Of a DNA stretch of 64,000 nucleotides, positions 1 to 10,912 are shown piece after piece (positions within the stretch are counted from its first letter, which is position 1; each line of letters begins with the position of its first letter). The position numbers and the translations under genes are program-made. The DNA is taken from assembly GCF_000331245.1 (NCBI RefSeq), contig NZ_ANFZ01000006.1, forward strand, positions 310,001-374,000. Direction: 5' to 3'. The DNA comes from Blastomonas sp. AAP53. Its GTDB lineage: Bacteria; Pseudomonadota; Alphaproteobacteria; Sphingomonadales; Sphingomonadaceae. A model generated the notes under the pieces. It was not told where the DNA came from. It saw only the letters and a program-made list of their open reading frames with translations, and did no database searches.

Positions 1-1681
1 TGGCGGGTGTCGGCAGGATTGCGCGGGCGATGCCATCAGGGCCGGTCGTTTCGTTATACAGGCTGACATTGCCGCTGACGATCGGCATGTCGAGCGCGAC
101 ACAGGCCTTGCCCATGCCCTCGATGCAGCCGACGAACTGGCCCATGATCTCGGGCCGCTCGGGATTGCCGAAGTTCATGCAATCGGTGGTCGCCAAGGGG
201 CGTGCGCCGACGCTGACGAGGTTGCGATAGCATTCGGCGATCGCCTGCTTGCCGCCCTCGAACGGATCGGCAAAGCAATAGCGCGGGGTGCAATCGGTGG
301 TGACCGCAAGACCGCGGTTGGTGCCATGGATGCGCACGACGCCAGCGTCGCCGCCGGGGATCTGCACCGTGTCAGCCATCACCATGTGGTCGTACTGCTG
401 CCAGATCCAGCTGCGGCTGGCGAGCGCGGGCGAGGCCATCAGCGCGGTCAGGTCCGCAGCCAGATCGGCGCTTTCGGGCACGTTGGTCAGCGGTTCGCAC
501 GGCGCGGTGGTGACATAGGGGCGGTTATAGGCAGGCGCATCGTCGGCCAGCGGACCCAGCGGAATGTCGCAGACGGTCTCGCCCTTGTGCGTGAGCACCA
601 TATGGCCGGTCTCGGTGACATGGCCGATGACGGCGAAGTCGAGCTCCCATTTGCGGAAGATGGCCTCGGCAAAGTCCTCGCGTCCGGGCTTGAGCACCAT
701 CAGCATGCGTTCCTGCGATTCGGACAGCATCATCTCGTACGCGGTCATGTTGGTTTCGCGCTGGGGAACGTTGTCGAGATTGAGCTCGATGCCGACGCCG
801 CCCTTGCTCGCCATTTCGACGCTCGATGAGGTCAGGCCCGCCGCGCCCATGTCCTGGATCGCGACGATCGCATCCGATGCCATCAGCTCGAGACAAGCTT
901 CGATCAGCAGCTTTTCGGTGAACGGGTCGCCGACCTGCACCGTGGGGCGCTTTTCCTCGCTGTCCTCGCCGAACTCGGCCGACGCCATCGTCGCGCCGTG
1001 GATGCCGTCGCGTCCGGTTTTCGAACCGACATAAACGATCGAATTGCCCGCGCCCGAGGCGGCGGAATAGAAGATCTTGTCCTGTTCGGCGATGCCCACG
1101 GCCATCGCGTTGACCAGGATGTTGCCGTCATACGCGGGGTCGAAATTGGTTTCGCCGCCCACGGTCGGCACGCCGACGCAATTGCCATAGCCGCCGATGC
1201 CCGCGACCACGCCCTGCACCAGATGCTTCATCTTGGGGTGATCGGGCCGCCCGAAGCGCAGCGCGTTCATCAGCGCGACGGGGCGCGCGCCCATGGTGAA
1301 CACATCGCGCAGGATTCCGCCGACGCCCGTCGCCGCGCCCTGATAGGGTTCGATATAGCTGGGGTGGTTGTGGCTCTCCATCTTGAAGATGGCGGCGAGC
1401 GGCTTGCCGTCAGGGCCGGGGCCGATATCGACGACGCCGGCGTTTTCACCGGGGCCGCAGATGACTTGCGGACCAGTGGTGGGCAGCGTCTTCAGATGCA
1501 CGCGCGAGCTCTTGTAGCTGCAATGCTCGGACCACATCACCGAGAAGATTCCCAGCTCGACCAGATTGGGCTCGCGCCCCAGGGCCGCCAGGATGCGCTG
1601 ATATTCGTCCGGCTTCAGGCCATGTTCGGCCACGATTTCGGGGGTGATGGGTGCCACGGGTGCTGTCTGGGTGTCGCTCAT
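1..1681 (-). CDS. purL: Phosphoribosylformylglycinamidine synthase subunit PurL (3' end outside window)
   Basis: PurL is the ATP-dependent synthetase subunit that makes formylglycinamidine ribonucleotide from FGAR and glutamine-derived ammonia in purine synthesis. Reading from the ATG at 1681, the N-terminal third shows the family signatures [13 protein letters not shown] and [10 protein letters not shown], followed by [12 protein letters not shown] and the catalytic-core segment GGETNFDP. The length (560 codons seen) and the absence of a fused glutaminase domain fit the small PurL of alphaproteobacteria, which works with separate PurS and PurQ. The gene runs off the left edge, so its C-terminus is not visible. 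No purS or purQ lies next to its 5' end in this window. Confidence 0.97.
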   Translation of the reverse strand, partial: MSDTQTAPVAPITPEIVAEHGLKPDEYQRILAALGREPNLVELGIFSVMWSEHCSYKSSRVHLKTLPTTGPQVICGPGENAGVVDIGPGPDGKPLAAIFKMESHNHPSYIEPYQGAATGVGGILRDVFTMGARPVALMNALRFGRPDHPKMKHLVQGVVAGIGGYGNCVGVPTVGGETNFDPAYDGNILVNAMAVGIAEQDKIFYSAASGAGNSIVYVGSKTGRDGIHGATMASAEFGEDSEEKRPTVQVGDPFTEKLLIEACLELMASDAIVAIQDMGAAGLTSSSVEMASKGGVGIELNLDNVPQRETNMTAYEMMLSESQERMLMVLKPGREDFAEAIFRKWELDFAVIGHVTETGHMVLTHKGETVCDIPLGPLADDAPAYNRPYVTTAPCEPLTNVPESADLAADLTALMASPALASRSWIWQQYDHMVMADTVQIPGGDAGVVRIHGTNRGLAVTTDCTPRYCFADPFEGGKQAIAECYRNLVSVGARPLATTDCMNFGNPERPEIMGQFVGCIEGMGKACVALDMPIVSGNVSLYNETTGPDGIARAILPTPA

Positions 1682-1762
1682 GGCCCCGCGCTTTACGCGG
1701 CTGTGCGCGATCGGGGAAGGGGGAGAATGCGCGGAAATCCAATCGCGGAAAAATTGTCGCAA

Positions 1763-1794
1763 CGGCGGGCTCGCGTGCATCGACGAGCCCGCCG
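1763..1794 (-). terminator. Probable intrinsic terminator of the small exported-protein gene
   Basis: An 11-bp perfect inverted repeat (CGGCGGGCTCG / CGAGCCCGCCG, 10-nt loop) begins 10 nt after the stop codon of the minus-strand gene at 1805. On that strand a T-run (about 1750-1754) follows roughly 8 nt beyond the stem. The offset of the T-run makes the call moderate rather than firm. Confidence 0.5.
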
Positions 1795-1804
1795 GGTTGC
1801 TGAA

Positions 1805-2101
1805 TCAGCGGTCGCTGGTAACTTCGGTATCAGCCAGGGGCATCACGGCGTCACGACGGAAACGCACCGCGCTTGAGCCGACCGTGCCGCTGACGCGCTT
1901 GTCGCTCACGCGCAGGGTGAAGCGCTTGCCGGAGCGGGTTTCGGTGCCGTCGATGATCTTGTCTTCGCCAACCTTTTTGACGGTATAGACATAGCGATCG
2001 CCTTCATGTTCGAAGGTCACTTCCTCGGGTTCTGCGGCATAGGCTGCTGCAGGCGCGGCCAGAGTTGCGAGCGGAAGAAGGCAAAGGATGAACTTTTTCA
2101 T
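1805..2101 (-). CDS. Small exported protein of unknown function (98 aa)
   Basis: The protein starts MKKFILCLLPLATLAAPAAA, a clear Sec signal peptide with likely cleavage after AYA near residue 22. The mature part is about 75 residues, rich in charged residues and predicted to be beta-stranded (VTFEHEGDRYVYTVKKVG, then a KRFTLRVSDKRVSG segment). A longer reading frame begins at 2143. The ATG at 2101 is preferred because the signal peptide starts there and an AGGGA ribosome-binding site lies just upstream. I do not recognise the family. Short periplasmic proteins of this look are common orphans in sphingomonads. It is divergent from xseB. Confidence 0.7.
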   Translation of the reverse strand: MKKFILCLLPLATLAAPAAAYAAEPEEVTFEHEGDRYVYTVKKVGEDKIIDGTETRSGKRFTLRVSDKRVSGTVGSSAVRFRRDAVMPLADTEVTSDR

Positions 2102-2304
2102 GATGTCGGTCCCTGTTCTTTTGAATTGAACTGCCGTCAACATCCTCTTGTTATTGTGCGGTGCAGCATGTCAAGGCGCCGGGAAACTGGCAAATGCAAA
2201 TAGCGTCTTCGCAGTTGCAGCATATGAAACTGCCCATAAGGCCACCCCATGGCGGCTGCGCAATCGCCTTGACCACGCGCAGGCCAGCGGTCAAAGCTGT
2301 GTGC

Positions 2305-2553
2305 ATGAGTGAAGCCAATACCGTTCCTGCCGACCTGTCGTTCGAAGATGCCCTCAAGGAGCTGGAGGTCATCGTCCGCCAGCTGGAATCGGGCGATGTC
2401 CCGCTCGATGCATCCATCAGCCTGTACGAGCGGGGGGATCTGCTGCGCGGTCATTGCCAGAAGCGGCTCGATGCGGCGCAAGCGCGGATCGAAAAGATTC
2501 GCATCGGTGCAGATGGCCAGGCTGCCGGCACGACGCCGTTCGATGCAGGCTGA
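2305..2553 (+). CDS. xseB: Exodeoxyribonuclease VII small subunit
   Basis: The 82-residue protein matches XseB in size and sequence. It contains the family core SFEDALKELEVIVRQLESG, then PLDASISLYERGDLLRGHCQ and KRLDAAQARIEKI. XseB forms a complex with XseA that degrades single-stranded DNA to oligonucleotides. The ATG at 2305 is chosen over in-frame upstream starts because it gives the normal family N-terminus (MSEANTVPADLSFEDAL). It is followed after 63 bp by ispA, the usual xseB-ispA arrangement of Proteobacteria. Confidence 0.95.
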   Translation: MSEANTVPADLSFEDALKELEVIVRQLESGDVPLDASISLYERGDLLRGHCQKRLDAAQARIEKIRIGADGQAAGTTPFDAG

Positions 2554-2616
2554 CGACAGAGCAATGCGCGCAGGCGTTCAAACCGGCGCACAGACCGGGG
2601 CAGGGGAGCAGAACCA

Positions 2617-3525
2617 ATGACCACCGTCATGATCAACGAGACCGTATTGGTGGATGCCTTCCGGCAGATCTCGCAGGATGTCGACGCCTGTTTCGAAGCG
2701 CTGCTGACGGTGCCGGACGATCCGCGCGCGGTGCTGTACGAGGCGATGCGCCATGCCGCGATCGGCGGGGGCAAGCGGGTGCGCCCGCTGCTGCTCACGG
2801 CAACGGCAGGCATGTTCAATGTCGATCGCCCGCTCGCCGTACGGGTCGCCTGCGCGGTCGAGGCTATCCACGTTTATTCGCTGATCCATGACGACCTGCC
2901 ATGCATGGACGATGATGATGTCCGGCGCGGCAAGCCGACAGTGCACAAGGCGTTCAGCGATGCGGTCGCGGTGTTGGCGGGGGATTCGCTGCATGCTCTG
3001 GCCTTCGAGATTCTGGCCGGCAGCCAGTCGCACCCTGACCCGTTCATTCGCTCGGAGCTGATCATGACCCTGGCCGAAGCCAGCGGCCCCAACGGCATGG
3101 CGGGCGGCCAGATGATGGATCTGGAGGCTGAAAAGGCACGGTTCGATCTGCCCACCGTGACCAAGCTGCAGCGATTGAAGACCGGTGCCTTGATCGCGGC
3201 ATCCGTCGAGATGGGGGCGATCCTGGGCAATGTCCCGGTTGAAGGCCGCACGGCGTTGCGCGCCTATGCCCGCGACATTGGCCTTGCCTTCCAGATCGCC
3301 GACGACATCATGGATGAAACCGGCGACGAGGCGCTGGCCGGCAAGGCGCTGCACAAGGATGCGGCGGCGGGCAAGGAAACGTTCCTCTCTTTGCTGGGGC
3401 TGGAGCGTGCGCGCGAACAGGCGTTCTTCCTGGTCGATCAGGCCATTGGTCATCTGGGCAGCTATGGGCGCGAAGCAGATCTGCTGCGTGCGCTGGCCCG
3501 CTACATCGTCGAGCGCGACAACTGA
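2617..3525 (+). CDS. ispA: Farnesyl/geranylgeranyl-type polyprenyl diphosphate synthase
   Basis: This is a cytoplasmic trans-isoprenyl diphosphate synthase that condenses isopentenyl diphosphate with allylic diphosphates, most likely giving farnesyl diphosphate. The 302-residue protein has the substrate-binding GGGKRVRPLL segment near residue 51, the first aspartate-rich motif DDLPCMDDD starting at residue 92, and the second motif DDIMD at 229-233. Length and the four-residue spacing in the first motif (DDxxxxD) fit bacterial IspA. It follows xseB closely. coaD starts 31 bp downstream, so the three genes are probably co-transcribed. Confidence 0.93.
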   Translation: MTTVMINETVLVDAFRQISQDVDACFEALLTVPDDPRAVLYEAMRHAAIGGGKRVRPLLLTATAGMFNVDRPLAVRVACAVEAIHVYSLIHDDLPCMDDDDVRRGKPTVHKAFSDAVAVLAGDSLHALAFEILAGSQSHPDPFIRSELIMTLAEASGPNGMAGGQMMDLEAEKARFDLPTVTKLQRLKTGALIAASVEMGAILGNVPVEGRTALRAYARDIGLAFQIADDIMDETGDEALAGKALHKDAAAGKETFLSLLGLERAREQAFFLVDQAIGHLGSYGREADLLRALARYIVERDN

Positions 3526-3556
3526 CCGCAACAGCGGCGCGAAAGGGAGCAGGCTG

Positions 3557-4060
3557 ATGCGCATAGGGGTTTATCCGGGGACGTTCGATCCCATCACTCT
3601 GGGCCATATGGACATCATCCGTCGTGGCGCGAAGCTGGTCGACCGGCTGATCATCGGCGTGACCACCAACATCGCCAAAAGCCCGATGTTCTCTGATGAC
3701 GAGCGGATGGAGATGGTGCGCCGCGAAGTCGCGCAGATCGAGGATTCGAATATCACGGTGGTGGGGTTCAGCTCGCTGCTGATGGATTTCGCCGAGGCGC
3801 AGGGCGCGTCGGTCGTCATTCGCGGCATCCGCGGCGTGACGGACTTCGAATACGAATATCAGCTTACCGGCATGAATCGCCAGCTGAACGACCGGATTGA
3901 AACCGTGTTCCTGATGGCAGACGTCTCGTTGCAGCCGATTGCATCACGCCTGGTCAAGGAAATCGCGATCTATGGCGGGCAGATCCATCGCTTCGTCACC
4001 GATGCGGTGCGCATCGACGTTGAAAAGCGGGTGCGCGAAATCGGTCTGAAGGGTGATTGA
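3557..4060 (+). CDS. coaD: Pantetheine-phosphate adenylyltransferase
   Basis: CoaD transfers AMP to 4'-phosphopantetheine, the penultimate step of coenzyme A synthesis. The 167-residue protein starts MRIGVYPGTFDPITLGHMDI, the nucleotidyltransferase T/HxGH region. It also has ISxxxxS/T-like and VVIRGIRGVTDFEYE segments and QPIASRLVKEIA, all typical of the family. The ATG at 3557 is preceded by a GGGAGC ribosome-binding region. The downstream cyclophilin and queA complete a neighbourhood common in alphaproteobacteria. Confidence 0.96.
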   Translation: MRIGVYPGTFDPITLGHMDIIRRGAKLVDRLIIGVTTNIAKSPMFSDDERMEMVRREVAQIEDSNITVVGFSSLLMDFAEAQGASVVIRGIRGVTDFEYEYQLTGMNRQLNDRIETVFLMADVSLQPIASRLVKEIAIYGGQIHRFVTDAVRIDVEKRVREIGLKGD

Positions 4061-4185
4061 GCGCACAAGGCGCTGCACCCAAGTTCATTCATGACAGGCT
4101 CAGACGCTTTGGCTATAGCCGTGCCCGAAATAGGGGTGCGATCCGCCTGTCCCTCCGCCTGAATCTAACAGGAATGCCTGGTTTT

Positions 4186-5055
4186 ATGCCCAATATCTTC
4201 AAATCGCTTGCAGCCTTGTCGTTCATTCCGATGCTGCTGGCTCCGATTACCGTTTCTGCCCAGGATGCGACGCCCACCGAACAGGCGTCCCCGGATGCAG
4301 CCCGCGCCGCGCGCCAGGCCGAGAAAGAGGCTGAAAAGGCTCGCAAGCAGCAGGAAAAGGAGGCGGCCAAACAGGCAGACGAGGCCCGGGACGCCGCCGA
4401 AAAGGCCGCCAAGGAAGCGCGCAAGGCCGCAGAGGATGCTGCCATCAATGGCGAGACTGGAGCCGCGGTCGCGGCGGCAGCGCCGACCCTGCCGACACCC
4501 GACAAGGCCGATCCGGACAACATCCTGTATCTCGATCTTTCGACCGGCGGACGCGTCGCCATCCAGCTCTATCCCGAAATCGCGCCCAACCATGTCGAGC
4601 GTATCAAGACGCTGACCCAGCAGGGCTTTTACGATGGCGTCATATTTCACCGCGTGATCGAAGGCTTCATGGCGCAGACCGGTGACCCCACCGGCACCGG
4701 CACCGGTGGGTCGGACCTTCCCGATGTTGTTGCCGAGTTCAACAAGTTCCCGCACCTTCGCGGCAGCCTCTCGATGGCGCGCGCGCAGGATCCGAACAGC
4801 GCCAACAGCCAGTTCTTCATCGTGTTCTATCCGCGCTTCTCGCTGGACAACAGCTACACCAACTTCGGGCGGGTGTTCTCGGGCATGCAGTATGTCGACA
4901 GCATCCCGCGCGGCGAACCGCCGACGGCTCCTGCACGCATCCTGCAGGCCTCGCTGAAATCCCAGAACAAGCCCGAGCCCAATTATGCCGCAGCGGCGCA
5001 GCCTGCGGATCGGGCGATCTCGGTCGATGATCTGAACGCCCCGATCGGCAATTGA
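4186..5055 (+). CDS. Periplasmic cyclophilin-type peptidyl-prolyl cis-trans isomerase
   Basis: The protein (about 289 aa) has an N-terminal signal peptide ending near VSAQDA. An Ala/Lys/Glu-rich helical stretch of about 75 residues follows (many EKARKQ and KAAKEA repeats). The C-terminal cyclophilin domain has YPEIAPNHVERI, FYDGVIFHRVIEGFMAQTGD, SANSQFFIV and FGRVFSGM. Cyclophilins catalyse proline isomerisation during folding; the export signal places this one in the periplasm. Two ATGs are possible, 4174 and 4186. The second is chosen because AGGA ends directly at the first. The charged helical linker is longer than in most PpiA proteins and may hold the domain away from the membrane. Confidence 0.9.
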   Translation: MPNIFKSLAALSFIPMLLAPITVSAQDATPTEQASPDAARAARQAEKEAEKARKQQEKEAAKQADEARDAAEKAAKEARKAAEDAAINGETGAAVAAAAPTLPTPDKADPDNILYLDLSTGGRVAIQLYPEIAPNHVERIKTLTQQGFYDGVIFHRVIEGFMAQTGDPTGTGTGGSDLPDVVAEFNKFPHLRGSLSMARAQDPNSANSQFFIVFYPRFSLDNSYTNFGRVFSGMQYVDSIPRGEPPTAPARILQASLKSQNKPEPNYAAAAQPADRAISVDDLNAPIGN

Positions 5056-5183
5056 CCGGGCGTTTACGCTCCGGCCAGTGCCGACGCGGTCGCCGATCAG
5101 CGCAAGACTGCCAAGGCCCGGTGGTTTTGCCAGCCTTGGATTCCAGCTTTCGCCCTGAATAATTTTGGTGTTAGGGGCGCGAC

Positions 5184-6215
5184 ATGCGCGTTGACGATTT
5201 CGATTTCGAACTTCCCCCCGAACGCATCGCCCTGCGGCCGGTGCGCCCGCGCGATGCGGCCAGGATGCTGTGCGCGCGGGGCAGCGCGCTCAGCGATGCC
5301 AGCGTGCGCGACCTGCCAAAGCTGCTCAATCCCGGCGATTGTCTGGTGTTCAACGACACCCGCGTCATCCCGGCACAGCTGGAAGGTGTCAAGCTTGGCG
5401 GGCAGGCACGGGTCGGCGCGACGCTGCACAAGCGCATCGATCTGCGCCGCTGGCAGGCCTTCGTCCGCAATGCCAAAAGGCTGCGCATCGGCGATGTCGT
5501 CGATTTTGGTGCAGGCGTGCTCGCTGATGTCGAGGCGCGCGGAGACGATGGATCGATCACGCTGGCATTCCAGGGCAATGAGCCCGTCGAGCTGTTGCTG
5601 GAACGCGCAGGCACCATGCCGCTGCCGCCCTATATCGCTGCCAAGCGCGCAATCGACGAGGCCGACCGCGAGGATTACCAGACCCGCTTTGCGCAGAAGG
5701 ACGGCGCGGTTGCAGCGCCCACGGCATCGCTGCATTTCACGGACCGGCTGATGGCGGAACTGGCGCAGGCGGGGATCGAGCATGCAACGCTGACGCTACA
5801 TGTCGGTGCGGGGACGTTCCTGCCGGTGAAGGCGGATGACACTGCCGATCACCAGATGCATGCCGAATGGGGACGGATCGATGCAGACACCGCCGCACGG
5901 CTGAACGCGGTGCGCGCGCGCGGCAACCGGGTGATCGCGGTGGGCACCACCGTGTTGCGCCTGATCGAAAGCGCGGCGGACGAGGACAACATCATCCAGC
6001 CGTTCGAGGGCGATACCGCGATCTTCATCACGCCGGGCTATCGCTTCAAGGGCATCGATGGCCTGATGACCAATTTCCACCTCCCGCGATCCACATTGTT
6101 CATGCTGGTCTCGGCGCTGATGGGGCTTGATGTGATGCGCGCGGTCTATGCGCATGCGATTGAAAACGAGTACCGGTTCTACTCTTATGGCGACTCTTCG
6201 CTCCTGCTCCCCTGA
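5184..6215 (+). CDS. queA: S-adenosylmethionine:tRNA ribosyltransferase-isomerase
   Basis: QueA transfers and isomerises the ribosyl group of S-adenosylmethionine onto preQ1 in tRNA, giving epoxyqueuosine at the wobble base. The 343-residue protein shows the family start [28 protein letters not shown] and [11 protein letters not shown], then MHAEWG and the C-terminal region [18 protein letters not shown]. It follows the cyclophilin gene by 128 bp. In many relatives tgt comes next; here katG does, so any tgt lies elsewhere. Confidence 0.96.
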   Translation: MRVDDFDFELPPERIALRPVRPRDAARMLCARGSALSDASVRDLPKLLNPGDCLVFNDTRVIPAQLEGVKLGGQARVGATLHKRIDLRRWQAFVRNAKRLRIGDVVDFGAGVLADVEARGDDGSITLAFQGNEPVELLLERAGTMPLPPYIAAKRAIDEADREDYQTRFAQKDGAVAAPTASLHFTDRLMAELAQAGIEHATLTLHVGAGTFLPVKADDTADHQMHAEWGRIDADTAARLNAVRARGNRVIAVGTTVLRLIESAADEDNIIQPFEGDTAIFITPGYRFKGIDGLMTNFHLPRSTLFMLVSALMGLDVMRAVYAHAIENEYRFYSYGDSSLLLP

Positions 6216-6251
6216 GCGCGCAGGTGGTTGATCTATTTCGCCACTAACATA

Positions 6252-6277
6252 GATCAGGAAAATCGGTTTTCCCGATC
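6252..6277. promoter_or_regulatory. 26-bp imperfect palindrome upstream of katG, candidate operator
   Basis: The sequence reads GATC-A-GGAAAA-TCGG-TTTTCC-C-GATC, with mismatches only at the fifth pair and in the centre. It lies 37 bp after queA and 64 bp before the katG start codon. No T-run follows it, so an operator is more likely than a queA terminator. The regulator is unknown. Confidence 0.4.
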
Positions 6278-6335
6278 AGCCAGTCTGGGCTTAACGTCGA
6301 GTGAACGGCCAAACCGCCGCTTTGCAGGAGACTGA

Positions 6336-8582
<2,247 letters not shown>

Positions 8583-8605
8583 GCCTGATCCCCTCCACTT
8601 CATCC

Positions 8606-8639
8606 GGCGGCGCAGGGTTACCCTTGCGCCGCCGTTTTT
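8606..8639 (+). terminator. Intrinsic terminator of katG
   Basis: A GC-rich stem (GGCGGCGCAGGG pairing with CCCTTGCGCCGCC, one bulge, TTA loop) is followed by five T residues. It begins 24 nt after the katG stop and lies between convergent katG and the AsmA-like gene. Confidence 0.85.
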
Positions 8640-8648
8640 GTGTTTCGG

Positions 8649-10769
8649 TCAGAAGATCCCAAGGAACTTCTTGTCGTCCTTCTTGCCGCTGTCTGCCTTC
8701 TTGCCGTTGCCGACATCGTCGCGCGGCTTGCCCTGGGTGGTACGCTGGCCGGCGGCGCGCGCACCCTGCAGCACGGGAGCGCAATCGGCGGACTTGGCAT
8801 CGCCCACATCCACGAAGGCCAATACCGCAGCGGGCGGTGCTGCGAGCAGGGCAAGGCCCAGGCCGGCTCCGGCACGGCCCAGCAATTCAGGGCTGATCAC
8901 GTTGAGCTTTGCCGCAGAAAAATAGCCGCCAACCTGCACCGGCGACTGGCCCGAGATCAGGCTGAACTTCTTGCCATCGGCATTGAAGGCCAGGTCCATC
9001 TGCTCGGTGGCAAAGCTGAACCCGCCGCGTCCGGTGATGACGTTCTTGGTGGTGTCGATGAGGATCGGGTCGGCGGCGGCCTTGCCTCCGCGCACGGTGA
9101 ACGCGACCAGCCCGCAGTTGATCTGCACCGGCTGCTTCAACTTGTCCTCGAACATCTTCTGCACGAACGTGCCGAAATCGAGCTCGGCCAGCTGCACGTT
9201 GCGCGTCCAGAACGTGCCCCTGGGGATGACGAACGCCATGCGCCCCGACGCGCTGGCCAGCGAATCGTGCAGCGCATCGCCATCGCCGGTCAGCTGGATA
9301 CGGCCCTTGACCGTGCCGGTGGTGCCCGCTTCCACCACGCCGAAACCGCTGAGCAATTGCGCCATTGGCGTTGCAGCGAGGCGGATGTCGTATTGCGTCC
9401 GCGCCGGGCGGCGGCGCCAGTCGATGGTGATGTCAGACGCCAGCTTGCCCCGCGCCATGGTCAGCAGCAAGGGCGAGAGCTTGAGCATGCCATCGTCGAG
9501 ATCGACGGTGACCGATATGTCGCTGATCGGGATGCTGTCCGAACGCAGGCGGGCGGCGGTGTAGCGCACATCGGCATCGAACACCCTGAGGCCTTCGGCG
9601 CGCAGGCTCGCGTCGGGCAGCAGCCGGGCGGGGGCCGCACCGCTTTCTGCCGCCGCGGCCTGAACCCCGCGCGCGGCGACCACATCGGGGTTGTAGCCGA
9701 TGAACGGCGAGACATCGATGATGTCGAGGGTTTTGGTTGCAAGGTCGGCGTCCATGTGAACGCGCTCACCCGCCATGTCGACGGTGAACTTGCCCGCGAT
9801 ATCGCTCGCGCCGAACGTACCTTTGAGACCGGTGAACCGGTACTCGCGGTCCTGCTTGACCAACGTGGCGTTCAATTTGTAGCTGCGCGTCCGGGGGATG
9901 ACGACGCCGATGATGCCGAGCAGTTCGGCCGCGTTGCGCCCGCGCGCCTTTGTCGCCAGCGGAACCCCCTCGATATCGGCGAGGCTGGGCAGCGTGCCGG
10001 AAATGTCGATGATGTTGTTGGCGGCGCGCGCTTGCAGTTCGAGCGTGTTCTGGCCGCGCTGCACCGTCGCATCGGGAGTCAGCAGCGCACCCTTGAGGGT
10101 AAACGGGGTTGCGCGCAGCGTGCCATCACCGGTGAAGCGCACAGCCTCGCCGATCTTCGCATCGGTCGATTTCACCGTGGCGAAATCGAGGTCGGTCAGC
10201 AGTTGCAACACCGGGTCGCGGTATCGCACCGATGTGCCACGCAGCGATGCACGGTCGATGGTCGGAAGCTCGAGCGGCTTGGCCTGTTCGTCGCTGGCGA
10301 ATGTCCAGGTGTTGGCCGTGCGCTCGGCGTTCCATTCCAGATCCACCGCTCCATTGGTCAGGTCGAGCCAGTACAGGCGCCAGCTGCCGAACAGCAGCGC
10401 CAGCGGCGCAATGCGGGTATCGACCTTGCGCGCGGTGAACAGATAGGGCCGCGTTGCCCATTCGGGGTTCGATACGGTCAAACCTTCGGCCAGGAACTTG
10501 ATCTGGAACGGTGCGAAGTAAAGCTGGAAATCGCCTTTCACCGCCACTTCGCGTTCGGTCAGCGAGGAGGCGATGCCTTCGACCGGACCTTTCAGAAACC
10601 GGCCCTTGGTCACGAACAGGATCAGCCAGATGGCAAACAGCGTTCCCAGCACGCCGATCGCGACATTGCGCGCGATGCGCAGCCTGCGCTGGCGGCGTGC
10701 CTGCAGCTCAGGGGCTATTGCGGCGGGCGAAGCGGGAGATGCGGGGGGATCGTGCGGTGTCGGATTCAT
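8649..10769 (-). CDS. AsmA-family membrane-anchored protein
   Basis: The 706-residue protein has a proline/alanine-rich N-terminus, one transmembrane helix at about residues 36-56 (VAIGVLGTLFAIWLILFV) and a long periplasmic beta-rich region. It opens with FKGPVEGIA-like and VKGDFQLYFAPFQIKFLAEGLTVSNP segments typical of AsmA. AsmA-like (bridge-type) proteins are linked to lipid transport to the outer membrane and its assembly. The C-terminus ends in a lysine/aspartate-rich tail (GKKADSGKKDDKK). The ATG at 10769 is chosen over an upstream in-frame start at 10817 because it gives a compact cytoplasmic tail. It converges on katG and lies 143 bp downstream of the cyclase gene on the same strand. 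Confidence 0.85.
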   Translation of the reverse strand: MNPTPHDPPASPASPAAIAPELQARRQRRLRIARNVAIGVLGTLFAIWLILFVTKGRFLKGPVEGIASSLTEREVAVKGDFQLYFAPFQIKFLAEGLTVSNPEWATRPYLFTARKVDTRIAPLALLFGSWRLYWLDLTNGAVDLEWNAERTANTWTFASDEQAKPLELPTIDRASLRGTSVRYRDPVLQLLTDLDFATVKSTDAKIGEAVRFTGDGTLRATPFTLKGALLTPDATVQRGQNTLELQARAANNIIDISGTLPSLADIEGVPLATKARGRNAAELLGIIGVVIPRTRSYKLNATLVKQDREYRFTGLKGTFGASDIAGKFTVDMAGERVHMDADLATKTLDIIDVSPFIGYNPDVVAARGVQAAAAESGAAPARLLPDASLRAEGLRVFDADVRYTAARLRSDSIPISDISVTVDLDDGMLKLSPLLLTMARGKLASDITIDWRRRPARTQYDIRLAATPMAQLLSGFGVVEAGTTGTVKGRIQLTGDGDALHDSLASASGRMAFVIPRGTFWTRNVQLAELDFGTFVQKMFEDKLKQPVQINCGLVAFTVRGGKAAADPILIDTTKNVITGRGGFSFATEQMDLAFNADGKKFSLISGQSPVQVGGYFSAAKLNVISPELLGRAGAGLGLALLAAPPAAVLAFVDVGDAKSADCAPVLQGARAAGQRTTQGKPRDDVGNGKKADSGKKDDKKFLGIF

Positions 10770-10912
10770 GGTTGCGCCTAGCACGATTGGCCAGTGGCTC
10801 TGCCCTGATTTCCTCAAGGAAAAGGGGAGCAGCGGCGACCACCGGCGAAGAACTGCCTACAGCTTACCCGCAAACCCCCTGTTCGTTGCACGCGCGCGAC
10901 ATTCGGCGAGCC

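Noticed and set aside
4057-4185. N-terminal extension of the cyclophilin beginning at 4057
   Set aside because: It overlaps coaD and would bury the signal peptide behind more than 40 basic residues, so the later ATG is preferred.
8640-10781. Long open frame on the plus strand opposite the AsmA-like gene
   Set aside because: It mirrors the real gene, shows no family motif and has Arg/His/Gln-rich shadow composition. Similar long antisense frames at 6372-8603, 11099-13231, 14879-17041 and 55726-58182 were left out for the same reason.
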